18,551 nt of DNA, taken from the NCBI GenBank assembly GCA_035654835.1, contig DASRVZ010000078.1, positions 1 through 18,551 of the forward strand, in the 5' to 3' direction. Below the pieces are notes generated by a model. It was not told the DNA's origin. It made no database searches and saw only the letters and a program-made list of their open reading frames with translations. The stretch is from UBA4719 sp035654835 (GTDB lineage Bacteria; Actinomycetota; Actinomycetes; Actinomycetales; Dermatophilaceae). Each line of letters opens with the position of its first letter. Position 1 is the first letter of the stretch. Below, in pieces: positions 1-7,234 of this stretch. The position numbers and the translations under genes are program-made.

Positions 1-203
1 ATGCTGCTAGCCTTCACCCGCAAGGTGAGCCCTTCTCCTCGGACTTGCGTACCTCGTCAGCACGCATCGTCCCAGGCCAGAAGGGCTTTCCTATGCAACC
101 GCAACCGGCGCGCCCCAAACCGGACGAAACACCGGGGCTAGTGCCCGCCGCTAGCCAACACACTGGTTGTGCTCATCCAGCGCTTGGGCGAGGCAGCTAC
201 CCC
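1..203. other. Left-edge stretch without a supported gene
   Basis: No convincing coding region is seen here. It lies downstream of the minus-strand cell-wall-binding gene that ends at 204. The only structure noticed is a 6-bp inverted repeat, GGCTAG at 136-141 and CTAGCC at 151-156, with a 9-base spacer. It could be a weak transcript-end hairpin for the minus-strand pair, but no T-run follows it in that direction, so it is not called as a terminator. Confidence 0.4.
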
Positions 204-1025
204 CTAGTGGATAGAAAAATCAGTAACCAGTGTCACTCCCTCTACCGTCACACTTAAACGGTACCTACCCGGCTCTAGCGGCCTTGGCTGACCGTCTCTA
301 GTTACAGTCGGGCCTATGCGTATCGCGCTACTTTGCTCACCCGCCGCAAGGAGCAAGCGGTCTGCCGGGAACGGGCCCACAGGTGGGTCCAGGGGCTGAA
401 AGACGGCATCGGCTCGACGGGCCAGTTGATACTCACGCCCGTACGAAACAGCCTTCGTGGTATTGTTGATTAGTACGACGTCCACGTAGGAACCGTCCTG
501 GGCGCGATGCGCCACCTGCAATTCGAGGCCTCGTGCTTGACAATTTTCATCCGCTGCCGGGACTCCTCCCCGGGCTCCCTCCAGAACGGCCTCCGACACC
601 GCAACCGGTCCCCCAACCGCCAAGATAGTACCGGCTCCGAGCCGTTCAATTTCGTCCAGGACGATTTGAGGGACTGGAGGACACTTCGGGACTAGAAGCA
701 CCGGACCATCTGTCACAGTCGCGGCGACTACAGCATCCGCAATCCTCTCGGCGGAGGCAAGATAGGCCGTGTGGGCCCCGTCTGGGAAAGCGTGCTGAGA
801 CATCGCGACGGCGGTCCCCACGCGGTTACTGCCGGCAAGGCGACCCTTGGACCGAGCGGAGGCAGTCGTGCCCTGCGCTGTGGGGCCCATAGCCAGTCCT
901 CCCACTAGAATGATTGCGAGCAGCAACGCCGGTGCCACAACAGCCCGACGGTACGGCGCTTTAGCGAAGAGCGAGCGAGCGACTCTCATACACACACCAC
1001 CCCGCGTCGAAATTGGATCCTTCAT
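204..1025 (-). CDS. Exported cell-wall-binding repeat protein with Ig-like C-terminal domain
   Basis: 273 residues if started at the ATG at 1025, which overlaps the stop of the upstream protease by one base (TAATG, a coupling arrangement). A second Met at residue 13 (codon ending at 987) follows a GGGGTGGTG stretch and could be the true start. Residues about 13-50 form a signal peptide or signal anchor (basic stretch, then hydrophobic core AVVAPALLLAIILVGG). Residues about 62-150 (RLAGSNRVGTAVAMS, then AYLASAERIADAVVA and ILAVGGPVAVSEAVL) match the cell wall binding repeat 2 family (PF04122), here as a single repeat. Residues about 165-273 (LELQVAHRAQ, INNTTKAVSYGREYQL, LEPGRYRLSVTVEG) resemble bacterial Ig-like domains of the Big_14 type. 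It is probably exported and held at the cell wall. Pairing with the protease suggests it anchors, presents or is processed by that enzyme; this is inference. Confidence 0.85.
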   Translation of the reverse strand: MKDPISTRGGVCMRVARSLFAKAPYRRAVVAPALLLAIILVGGLAMGPTAQGTTASARSKGRLAGSNRVGTAVAMSQHAFPDGAHTAYLASAERIADAVVAATVTDGPVLLVPKCPPVPQIVLDEIERLGAGTILAVGGPVAVSEAVLEGARGGVPAADENCQARGLELQVAHRAQDGSYVDVVLINNTTKAVSYGREYQLARRADAVFQPLDPPVGPFPADRLLLAAGEQSSAIRIGPTVTRDGQPRPLEPGRYRLSVTVEGVTLVTDFSIH

Positions 1026-2392
1026 TAGGGCTTGACCCTAATATCGGTTCCTGTAACGTTCTGAACGTGGTGCGAGTAGGAGGCATAGCTATAGCCGCCA
1101 GCACACCCCCAAAGGATACCACGAGCCCTCTCGTTGCTGTAGACCGGTGAGCCGCTGTCGCCACCGGTACAGCTGAGCTGGAAACGAAACTGGTTCTCGA
1201 ACTCTTGTCCATTAGTGGACTCGCCATCCCAGTCACCATCAGTCACCGTGCCACATCTGGCTTCGGTAGCCGGGGGCCAAGGTCCACTAGTCGCGCCAGT
1301 GAAGCAGACAATAAAATCATAGAGATTCGTTCCGGTGTATACGTGACTGATGTGGTAGGCCTCCGCACCGGGATAGATCACGACGTAGTAGCTAGAACTC
1401 CAGCCGTAGCCGATGTGAACAGCCTGAGCATCCGCCCAAGGGCCAAGCGATTGAGACCACATCGGCCCGACTGGGTAATTGCTGTGGTTCACGCCGTCAG
1501 GACAATGCCCGGCTGTAAAAATCATTGCCTGACCGTCGCTACGGCGTACTCCATTAAACCCATAGGTGCAGGCATGGACATTGCCAGTAGTTTGGAGCTC
1601 TGTGCCGCCTCGCAGCGGATTGCAGGAGGTGATGTACGTTTCACACCCGAGAGTGGGTGCTGGCTGAGTAGCAAGGACCGGTTGATCCGATTCCACGACC
1701 TCGATTGGATCCGACTGGAGGAGCGACTCCAGTTCACGGACCACGGCATCAGTGCGTTGCTTAACATGAAGCTTGACACGGTTACTACGCACATTGGTAG
1801 AGATCGCGAACAGCCCCATTCTCTCCCCTTGGGCGTCTAGGAGTTCGCGAGCGCGCTCACGAACAACCTCCAACTGCGCCAAGCTTGATCTAGCCTGCGT
1901 GCCACTGATTCGCGCGGCGTTTGCGCTGTCTGCAGCGATCTCCGCGACCCTGACATCGGGGTTCTCTGTAAAGGCAAGGACTAGAGCGCCGCCCCGGTCG
2001 TGGTCTACGAGCCAGCCGCCCGCGAAGGTCGCCGGGAAGCGATCTTGCGCCGCCTCGACCATCTGGATGGCCTCGGGCTGGAAGTAGTAGAGGCTTCTGG
2101 CCGCTTCATATGATATGTTGAGCGCTGTTGCAAATCCTCGAATTTCGCCTTCGACGTATGGGGCGTCGGTGCCCTCGGGCGGGGCTTCAGGCTGCGTCAC
2201 GGGGTAGAGCGAGCGGTCAGCTTCGGGCGGTTGCTGAGCGCCGGCTGGAACAGCCCACGCGGTAAGCAAAGCACTGGCGACCAGCAGCGTCACGAGCCGC
2301 CACCTGGACCCACGGCGCATTCGAGTCCGCGAGGAGCCACTCGTTCCCGTCGGAAACTGTGCGCGACGTTCGTCACCTGATGCTTGAGGCAT
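1025..2392 (-). CDS. Secreted S1-family (trypsin-like/streptogrisin-like) serine protease with propeptide
   Basis: 455 residues from the ATG at 2392, chosen because GGGGGAT lies just upstream. An in-frame ATG at 2497 would add 35 residues with no signal-like features. A long basic N-region and hydrophobic core (VTLLVASALLTAWAVPAGAQ) form a signal peptide ending near residue 54. A propeptide-like region follows, including RFPATFAGGWLVDH, as in alpha-lytic-like secreted proteases. The mature domain shows FTAGHC (His296), a likely Asp in WADAQAV (Asp321) and GGDSGSPVY (Ser413), the expected triad order. Eight cysteines in the mature part could form four disulfides, which suits an extracellular enzyme. 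It is probably made as a zymogen and released outside the cell. The next gene, a cell-wall-binding protein, overlaps its stop. The Asp assignment is less certain than the His and Ser. Confidence 0.88.
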   Translation of the reverse strand: MPQASGDERRAQFPTGTSGSSRTRMRRGSRWRLVTLLVASALLTAWAVPAGAQQPPEADRSLYPVTQPEAPPEGTDAPYVEGEIRGFATALNISYEAARSLYYFQPEAIQMVEAAQDRFPATFAGGWLVDHDRGGALVLAFTENPDVRVAEIAADSANAARISGTQARSSLAQLEVVRERARELLDAQGERMGLFAISTNVRSNRVKLHVKQRTDAVVRELESLLQSDPIEVVESDQPVLATQPAPTLGCETYITSCNPLRGGTELQTTGNVHACTYGFNGVRRSDGQAMIFTAGHCPDGVNHSNYPVGPMWSQSLGPWADAQAVHIGYGWSSSYYVVIYPGAEAYHISHVYTGTNLYDFIVCFTGATSGPWPPATEARCGTVTDGDWDGESTNGQEFENQFRFQLSCTGGDSGSPVYSNERARGILWGCAGGYSYASYSHHVQNVTGTDIRVKP

Positions 2393-2677
2393 GTTATCCC
2401 CCGTTATCCGTAGCCACGCCAATGGCCTGGACCTTCGCTGGCTGTCCAGCACCCGCGCGAAGAGGGCCTCCTTCGTTCCGCCGGTCGCTGGTCCCATTCA
2501 CACCGGCCTTGCGAGGGGCGTACCCGGAGGTCTCGGGAAGGGGCGTCTCCATCACGTAGGGTACGGTGAAGCAGCCGGAGAGTCAACGCTCACAGGCCAA
2601 CGGAGATTTCTAGGGGACCGTGGCACTATCCGGGGCCGGTTTCATCGGGAACGACCCTTGCCGTTGAGGATGTCGGC
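2393..2677. other. Intergenic region between the protease and the transposase remnant
   Basis: It should carry the promoter of the minus-strand protease gene and possibly the left end of the IS1182-type remnant. No convincing -35/-10 pair was identified by eye. A GGGGGAT ribosome-binding site for the protease (read on the minus strand) lies at about 2397-2403. Apparent ORFs here on either strand lack recognisable content. Confidence 0.4.
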
Positions 2678-3030
2678 ATGCAGGGACGCGGTGAACCACA
2701 GGCGGGGTTGACCGACGCGGCGGCGTTGTGCGGTGAGCCGGTCAAGGTGGGTTCGGTGACGGCGTGGCAGGCCGAACACCGCCGCGAGCTGTTTCGTGAT
2801 GATGCCTTCGCTGACCTGTTCCCCTCGGCGCGTGGGCTCCCGTCCGTGCCCACGGACGTGGTCGCCATGCTGATGGTGCTGCAGGGTTGGAGGGTCTGTC
2901 GGACGGGAAGGCCGCCGATGCGCTGCGGTTGCGCATCGACTGGAAGGTGGCATGCGGGCTGGCCTTGGATGCCCAGGGGATCGGTATGCCTGACTCTCGC
3001 CGGTGGCCGCCACGCCACCGCCCCCGCGGT
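2678..3030 (+). mobile_element. IS1182-type transposase remnant (N-terminus, frameshifted)
   Basis: From the ATG at 2678 the translation begins MQGRGEPQAGLTDAAALCGE and continues through EHRRELF, ADLFPSARGLPSVPTDVVA and MLMVLQ. This is the characteristic N-terminus of IS1182-family transposases of actinobacteria. At about 2885 the homology moves to another frame (LEGLSDGKAADALRLRIDWK, then VACGLALDAQG), so a frameshift is present. Similarity fades by about 3000, and the remaining roughly 400 residues with the DDE catalytic core are missing. No terminal inverted repeats were identified. It cannot encode an active transposase and marks a past insertion next to the Tad locus. The family assignment rests on recalled motifs rather than an alignment. 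Confidence 0.75.
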
Positions 3031-3092
3031 GTCACGGTTCCGGCCCTTGAAGTGCAACTCCCTCCATGACGTCAGAGGAGTGGAGGGCAGGA

Positions 3093-3494
3093 ATGAACAG
3101 CGTCCAACTGATCGGACGGCCCACCCGCGACCCGGACGCGGGGCACACGGCCAGCGGCGCGGCGGTGACGACCTTTCGGTTGGCGATCGACCGGCCCGCC
3201 CCGCAACGGTCCCGACTTTGTCACCATCAAGGCTTGGGAGCGACTCGCGGAGGCCACGGCTGAGCATCTCACCCGTGGTCGTCGTGTCGCAGTGCAGGGA
3301 CGGCTCGCTCACGAGGAATGTACCGACTCGAACGGCCGACCCGCGGAGCGGCAACCGTGGTGGCCGATCGCGTGGAGTTCCTCGACGCGCCGCCCACCGG
3401 CAAGCATCGCGAATGCGCTGAGGATCAACCGGCCCCAAGCGACACGATGGCCGTTTGTGCAAACCGGCCGTTAAATCCGGAATATCACCGCTAA
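3093..3494 (+). pseudogene. ssb: Single-stranded DNA-binding protein (ssb) pseudogene with two frameshifts
   Basis: The ATG at 3093 follows GGAGGGCAGGA and starts MNSVQLIGRPTRDPDAGHT, then VTTFRLAIDRP, the first strands of a bacterial SSB OB-fold. Near 3200 the homology moves to another frame (NGPDFVTIKAWERLAEATAE, then HLTRGRRVAVQGRLAHEE). Near 3353 it returns to the original frame (TVVADRVEFLDAPPTGK), which runs on to a TAA at 3492-3494. Read across both shifts it covers nearly the whole OB-fold, but the usual acidic C-terminal tip (DDIPF-like) is absent. The original frame stops at 3263, so no full product is expected. Extra ssb copies are common on plasmids and integrative elements, so this may be debris of one. 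Sequencing error at both sites cannot be excluded. Confidence 0.8.
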
Positions 3495-3526
3495 ATCAAC
3501 ATTCTCCCGAGTTTAGCGAAACGCTA
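3489..3526 (+). promoter_or_regulatory. CGCTA-box cluster upstream of the Tad operon (putative operator)
   Basis: CGCTAAA at 3489-3495 and its inverse TTTAGCG at 3512-3518 form a 7-bp inverted repeat with a 16-bp gap. A third, partial copy, CGCTATG, lies at 3522-3528, 33 bp after the first in the same orientation. The inner pair TAGCG-AAA-CGCTA (3514-3526) could also form a small hairpin. The cluster sits in an AT-richer stretch about 110 bp before the leader ORF of the Tad operon. SARP/BTAD regulators are known to bind heptamer direct repeats on an 11-bp periodicity, and the operon encodes a BTAD regulator, so autoregulation is conceivable. A possible -10 element, TATAGT, lies at 3565-3570 without a good -35. 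Confidence 0.35.
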
Positions 3527-3638
3527 TGAATTTTCCCTTTCCCCAAATCGGTAATCACCTTGCGTATAGTACTTGGCCTCACAAAGGGCCGGCGTCACCT
3601 GGATCCAGCCCGCCAAGGATTTTCACGGGGAGGTGCGC

Positions 3639-3674
3639 ATGGGACCACGTCGCAACCGTGAGGGGACGCCATGA
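3639..3674 (+). CDS. 11-codon leader ORF coupled to the first Tad gene
   Basis: A GGGGAGG ribosome-binding site at 3627-3633 precedes ATG at 3639, which opens a short frame reading MGPRRNREGTP. Its TGA (3672-3674) overlaps the ATG of the SAF-domain gene at 3671 as ATGA. The ribosome-binding site is stronger and better spaced than needed by chance. The peptide has no recognisable domain. The geometry fits a translated leader that brings ribosomes to the next start codon, as the later ATGA overlaps in the operon do. That it is translated is inference; it could also be an accidental ORF, since the SAF gene has its own AGGGGA at 3661-3666. Confidence 0.45.
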   Translation: MGPRRNREGTP

Positions 3675-4339
3675 CGTCCGCTACCCAGACTCGCCGCCCC
3701 CGACGAGCCTCCCCAGCACCCATCGACGGCCTGCCCAAGCCCGCTCGTCGTCGTCGTCCGCTTCTCGTTGTCGTGGGGGTCTTGCTCGCCGCCCTGTCGG
3801 CGGCGCTCGTGGCGGCTCTCCTCAATGCCGCGACCGCCACCACCCTGGTGTGGGCCACCGCCGCGAGCGTGTCACGCGGCCACCTCGTCGAACCTGTGGA
3901 GCTCGTGGCTGTCGAGATCAGCGCGTCAACTGCCGGGCGTCTGGTCGCCGCCACCGCCGAGTCGCATGACGAGCTGCTCGGGCGAGTGTGGGCCGTTGAC
4001 CTGCCCGCGGGGCAGCTGCTGTCCCCCGCGCTGGCGACGGAGCGGCTGGTAGTTGTGAGCGGGCAGGCGCTCGTCGGGTTGCGCCTCGGCCCCGGCGAGT
4101 TCCCAGTTGCCGGCCTGCGGCCCGGAGATGCGGTGATGGTGGTCGAAGCGGCCGCCCAGCAGGGCGAGGAGGCGAGCGTGCTCGTGGACGCCGCAGTCGT
4201 CGACTCGGTTGCGGTGCTTGACGACCAGGGTGCGGCGGCGGCCCGACTGGTCACGCTGTCGGTGCCCGCGGAGGCCGCGGCGGCTGTTGCGAATGCCGGC
4301 AGCGCCGGTCGGGCGTCGATCGCGGTGGTGCGCCAGTGA
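3671..4339 (+). CDS. SAF-domain, CpaB/RcpC-like Tad pilus assembly protein
   Basis: 222 residues; ATG at 3671 with AGGGGA five bases upstream. A basic N-terminal tail (about 1-29, rich in Arg) precedes one transmembrane helix at about 31-53 (LLVVVGVLLAALSAALVAAL). Residues about 58-125 look like a SAF domain: VSRGHLVEPVELVAVEI, then LLGRVWAVDLPAGQLLSPAL, as in CpaB-type pilus proteins. The C-terminal part (FPVAGLRPGDAVMVV onward) resembles the RcpC/CpaB region. In Gram-negative Tad systems CpaB works with the outer-membrane secretin. Here no secretin is present, so it more likely acts between membrane and cell wall. First main gene of the operon; its TGA overlaps the GTG of the next gene. Confidence 0.8.
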   Translation: MTSATQTRRPRRASPAPIDGLPKPARRRRPLLVVVGVLLAALSAALVAALLNAATATTLVWATAASVSRGHLVEPVELVAVEISASTAGRLVAATAESHDELLGRVWAVDLPAGQLLSPALATERLVVVSGQALVGLRLGPGEFPVAGLRPGDAVMVVEAAAQQGEEASVLVDAAVVDSVAVLDDQGAAAARLVTLSVPAEAAAAVANAGSAGRASIAVVRQ

Positions 4340-5058
4340 GCTCGGCGGCGGTCGTGTCGGTTGCAGGCTCGCCGGGAGTCACCACGCTGGCGTGCGCCGT
4401 CGCGGTCGCCTCCGGCGAAGATCGCGCGCTGCTCGTGGTCGAGGCCGCCACGTCCGGCGCCGCGATCGCAGCACGCTGGCGGCTGGATGTCCGCGACACT
4501 GTCACCACCACCGCGCGGCTCGCGATGGAGGCCTCCGGCACCGTTGACCTGTGGGCGGCCGCACACCAGCCGTGGCTAGCCTCGTCACGAGTGATCCCGG
4601 CGCATCCCTCACCCGTCGTGATGCGCCAGGCCCAGGTGGCGCGGTGGCTCGCCACCCATCTCACGTCGGTGCACCAGCCGGTACTGATTGACGCCGGCCG
4701 AGTAGATGGCTCGGTCGAGCAGTTCGACTTGCTGGCCGCCGCCGACGCCGTGTGGGTGCTGGTGGATCCCATCGTGGAGCAGGTCGTGGCAGCCCGGGCC
4801 GTTGCCGAATGGCTGAACGCCACCGGACCGGTCCACCTGCTCGTACGCGAGCCCGCGGGTGACCCTGCCCGCGACTCGGCCGGCGCTCTTGCCTCCACCC
4901 TTGGCTGGCCGGTGGCGGCAACGGTGCCCGACGACCCGCAATCCGCTCGGGCGCTGTGCGGCTTGTCCCCGGCCCGCCGCAACCTCGCCCGTGCACCGCT
5001 GATTCGCACTGGCAAGGCGGTTGCCGACCGGCTGGCAGCCGTGAAGGGGCCCGCATGA
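4336..5058 (+). CDS. TadZ/CpaE-like MinD-family protein with degenerate Walker A
   Basis: 240 residues, GTG start overlapping the upstream stop (GTGA). The N-terminus VVSVAGSPGVTTLA aligns with the deviant Walker A of ParA/MinD proteins (KGGxGKTT), but both lysines are absent. The next strand, ALLVVEAA, corresponds to the Walker A-prime strand, with Glu where Asp is usual. VLIDAGRVDG is the likely Walker B strand, and AADAVWVLVDPIVEQV follows as the typical D-x-x strand. TadZ/CpaE proteins locate the Tad machine in the cell, often without strong ATPase activity. The missing lysines suggest a weak or absent ATPase. The position between the SAF gene and tadA supports the TadZ-like call. I recall similar GSPG-type P-loops in other actinobacterial Tad loci, but this was not checked. 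Confidence 0.75.
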   Translation: MSSAAVVSVAGSPGVTTLACAVAVASGEDRALLVVEAATSGAAIAARWRLDVRDTVTTTARLAMEASGTVDLWAAAHQPWLASSRVIPAHPSPVVMRQAQVARWLATHLTSVHQPVLIDAGRVDGSVEQFDLLAAADAVWVLVDPIVEQVVAARAVAEWLNATGPVHLLVREPAGDPARDSAGALASTLGWPVAATVPDDPQSARALCGLSPARRNLARAPLIRTGKAVADRLAAVKGPA

Positions 5059-6380
5059 GAGGCTGGTCCGACCCCACCGTGCGGCGTGCCGTCCTTGCCG
5101 TCGTCGAGGGCGTCCACAGTCGCCGTGACGGCCAGCGGTCTGATACCGACACCGAACGCCTCGGCCGGGATCAGGCCGCTGACCTGGTGATGGCCGAGAT
5201 CCGACGCCTCCGCATGGACGACGTCACGGTCGTGCCGACCGGCCTCTCGCCCGAGGAGCAGGCGGCAGTCTGGGCGACCGTCCGGCACGCGGCTGTCGCG
5301 GAACTGGCCGCGCTCGGGCGCCTGCAACCCCTACTCGACGACGACTCCGTCCAAGACATCAACATCAACGGGTGCGACGAGGTGTGGGTGATCCGCGGCG
5401 ACGGCTCGAAGACGCGCGCGGACTCGATCGCCGACACCGATGAGGAGTTGTTGCGGCTGGGTCAGCGCATCGCGCGCCGCTACGGCCGCGAGGGCGAGCA
5501 GGAATGGTCCGAGACCCGCCCAATCGCCGATGTGACCTTGACGTCCGGGCACAGAATCTCGCTCGTGCGCGACACGGTTCCGCGGCCCACCATCTCGATT
5601 CGAAATCCAGACCTGACACTCCGCCGCGTGCCCCAGCTGGTCGCTCTCGGGGCGCTGCACCAGACGGTGGCGGAGTTTCTCGCCGCCGTGGTGCGGTTCG
5701 GCGCCAACGTGCTGGTCGCGGGCGGCACCAAGGCCGGCAAAACGACAACCATGCGCTGCCTGCTCAACGAGATCGATCCAAGCGAGCGCATCGTCTCCAT
5801 CGAGGATGTCCGCGAGCTGATGCTCGCGGACCCCGCCATGGTGGACGCCGATGGCAAGCCGCTGCACAACGACGTGGTCTCGTTCGCCACCCGCCAACCC
5901 AACGCTGAGGGGGAGGGCGCATTCACCCTCTCGGACGGGTTGCGTGCTTCCAAGCGGCTGAACCCGGACCGCTTGGTCGTGGGCGAGGTCCGCTCCAGCG
6001 AGGCCGCTGAGCTGCTGGACGCCATGATGGGCGAAGCCGGCGGATCGGTGTGCACGATCCACGCATCTTCGGCCCGCGCGGCGCTCGGACGGCTCGAGTA
6101 CTTGGCGGCCGAGCACTCGACCATGACCGAGAGCGGCGCCCGCCGAAGAGTTGCCGACGCCATCGACGTGGTGTGCTGGCAGCGCCAGGACCCGGCCACC
6201 GGCCAGCGCTATGTCGCCGAGGTGCTCGAGGTCGGCGAGCCCGACGCCGACACCATCCTGCTTCATGAGGTCTACCGGGTCGACGCGAACGGTCGGCTGA
6301 GCGGCGACGGGCCTTCCGTCAGGATGCGGCAGCGGCTGACCCAGCACGGCTGGCGGCATGCCATTCGGGCGGTCGATTGA
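5055..6380 (+). CDS. tadA: TadA/CpaF pilus assembly and secretion ATPase
   Basis: 441 residues from the ATG at 5055, which overlaps the previous stop as ATGA; the same frame stays open further upstream but inside the previous gene. N-terminal region about 1-90, then LLDDDSVQDININGCDEVWV, typical of CpaF/VirB11-like ATPases. Walker A is GGTKAGKTT (223-231, Lys229). The catalytic-Glu region is SIEDVREL (Glu250), Walker B is LVVGEVR (307-313, Glu311), and the His box is TIHASSARAALGRLE (His336). All key residues are present, so an active hexameric ATPase driving pilus assembly is expected at the cytoplasmic face, working with TadB and TadC. Length is normal for the family. Its final codons overlap a possible TTG start of tadB. 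Confidence 0.95.
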   Translation: MRGWSDPTVRRAVLAVVEGVHSRRDGQRSDTDTERLGRDQAADLVMAEIRRLRMDDVTVVPTGLSPEEQAAVWATVRHAAVAELAALGRLQPLLDDDSVQDININGCDEVWVIRGDGSKTRADSIADTDEELLRLGQRIARRYGREGEQEWSETRPIADVTLTSGHRISLVRDTVPRPTISIRNPDLTLRRVPQLVALGALHQTVAEFLAAVVRFGANVLVAGGTKAGKTTTMRCLLNEIDPSERIVSIEDVRELMLADPAMVDADGKPLHNDVVSFATRQPNAEGEGAFTLSDGLRASKRLNPDRLVVGEVRSSEAAELLDAMMGEAGGSVCTIHASSARAALGRLEYLAAEHSTMTESGARRRVADAIDVVCWQRQDPATGQRYVAEVLEVGEPDADTILLHEVYRVDANGRLSGDGPSVRMRQRLTQHGWRHAIRAVD

Positions 6381-6382
6381 CC

Positions 6383-7234
6383 ATGCCGTACCTCGCCGCC
6401 GCCGTCGCCGCCGGGCTGGTGTTCGCAGCCGGTGTGATGGCCATCGTCGTCGGACTCACCGGCAGGGACAAGACGGCGGTGCGTCGCCGTCGTGACTGGC
6501 CCCGGCTGGCTCGTCGCGGTAGGGCGTCCGCGGGCGTCGTGGCCGCAGCCGGCCTCGCGTGGCTGTCTACCGGCTGGCCCGTGGCCGCTGCGATGGTGGT
6601 AGCCACCGTGTGGCTGGTGCCGGAGACCCTCCGGCAGGCCGCCAGGCAGCGCCAAGAACGTGCGGTGCTGGAGGCGACCCGGGCATGGCTCCAGCAGCTC
6701 GCCACGACTGTGGCCGCCGGGGTGGGCCTCGAATCGGCGCTGCGTGAAACAGCCAGGCAGACCCGCCCCGACTCCCCCATCGCCGCGCCGCTGCGGCGAT
6801 GTGTCGAGCAGCTCAATTGGATGGACACAGAGGCGGCGCTCAAGCAGCTCGCCGCTGATCTCGACAACCACGTGGGTGATGCCGCCACCGTGGTGCTGGC
6901 CTCAGCACTCAACCACTCCGCCAAAGGCCTGCGGCCGGCGCTCCGCGCCCTGGTGGAATGGGCAGATGACCAGCTCGACCACCTCCGCCAGGTGGAAGTG
7001 GAGGCTCGTGGGCTGCGCATGACCCGCCGGGCGGTCCTGGGCATCTGGATGATCCTGGCCGTCTACCTTGCAGTGACCTCACCCGACTTGATGGCCGCCT
7101 ACGCCACGGCCGGTGGCCAGCTCGTCTTGCTCCTGCTGGCCACGCTGGCCTCCGGGGCGCTGTGGTTGCTCGTGGTCTGGTCGAGGGTCCCGAGCCCGGA
7201 GCGGTTCCTTCAGCATGAGCGGGCGGACCGATGA
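6383..7234 (+). CDS. tadB: TadB-like inner-membrane platform protein (T2SSF domain)
   Basis: 283 residues from the ATG at 6383; a TTG at 6377 overlapping the tadA stop would add two residues. Hydrophobic segments lie at about 2-23 and 48-75, then a cytoplasmic type II secretion F (T2SSF) domain with WLQQLATTVAAGVGLESALRE and PIAAPLRRCVEQL, then two helices (AVLGIWMILAVYLAV and LVLLLLATLASGALWLLVVW). This is the usual TadB layout. It forms, with TadC, the membrane platform that TadA acts on. Its stop overlaps the ATG of tadC (ATGA). No odd features seen. Confidence 0.88.
   Translation: MPYLAAAVAAGLVFAAGVMAIVVGLTGRDKTAVRRRRDWPRLARRGRASAGVVAAAGLAWLSTGWPVAAAMVVATVWLVPETLRQAARQRQERAVLEATRAWLQQLATTVAAGVGLESALRETARQTRPDSPIAAPLRRCVEQLNWMDTEAALKQLAADLDNHVGDAATVVLASALNHSAKGLRPALRALVEWADDQLDHLRQVEVEARGLRMTRRAVLGIWMILAVYLAVTSPDLMAAYATAGGQLVLLLLATLASGALWLLVVWSRVPSPERFLQHERADR

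Noticed and set aside
16..27. A 12-base match between the left edge and the IS256 fragment (CACCCGCAAGGT)
   Set aside because: The match does not extend on either side and the translation around it shows no other transposase motif; most likely chance.
2626..3462. A 278-codon minus-strand ORF over the transposase and ssb remnants
   Set aside because: The translation is Arg/Pro-rich without domains, while the plus strand shows two recognisable broken genes in the same place.
3595..4566. Minus-strand ORF of 323 codons across the SAF and TadZ-like genes
   Set aside because: Low-complexity Ser/Thr/Ala/Arg translation, antisense to genes with good starts and overlaps.
5331..6359. A 342-codon minus-strand ORF opposite tadA
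   Set aside because: The plus strand carries all TadA motifs. The antisense frame has no recognisable domain and is a GC-driven shadow.
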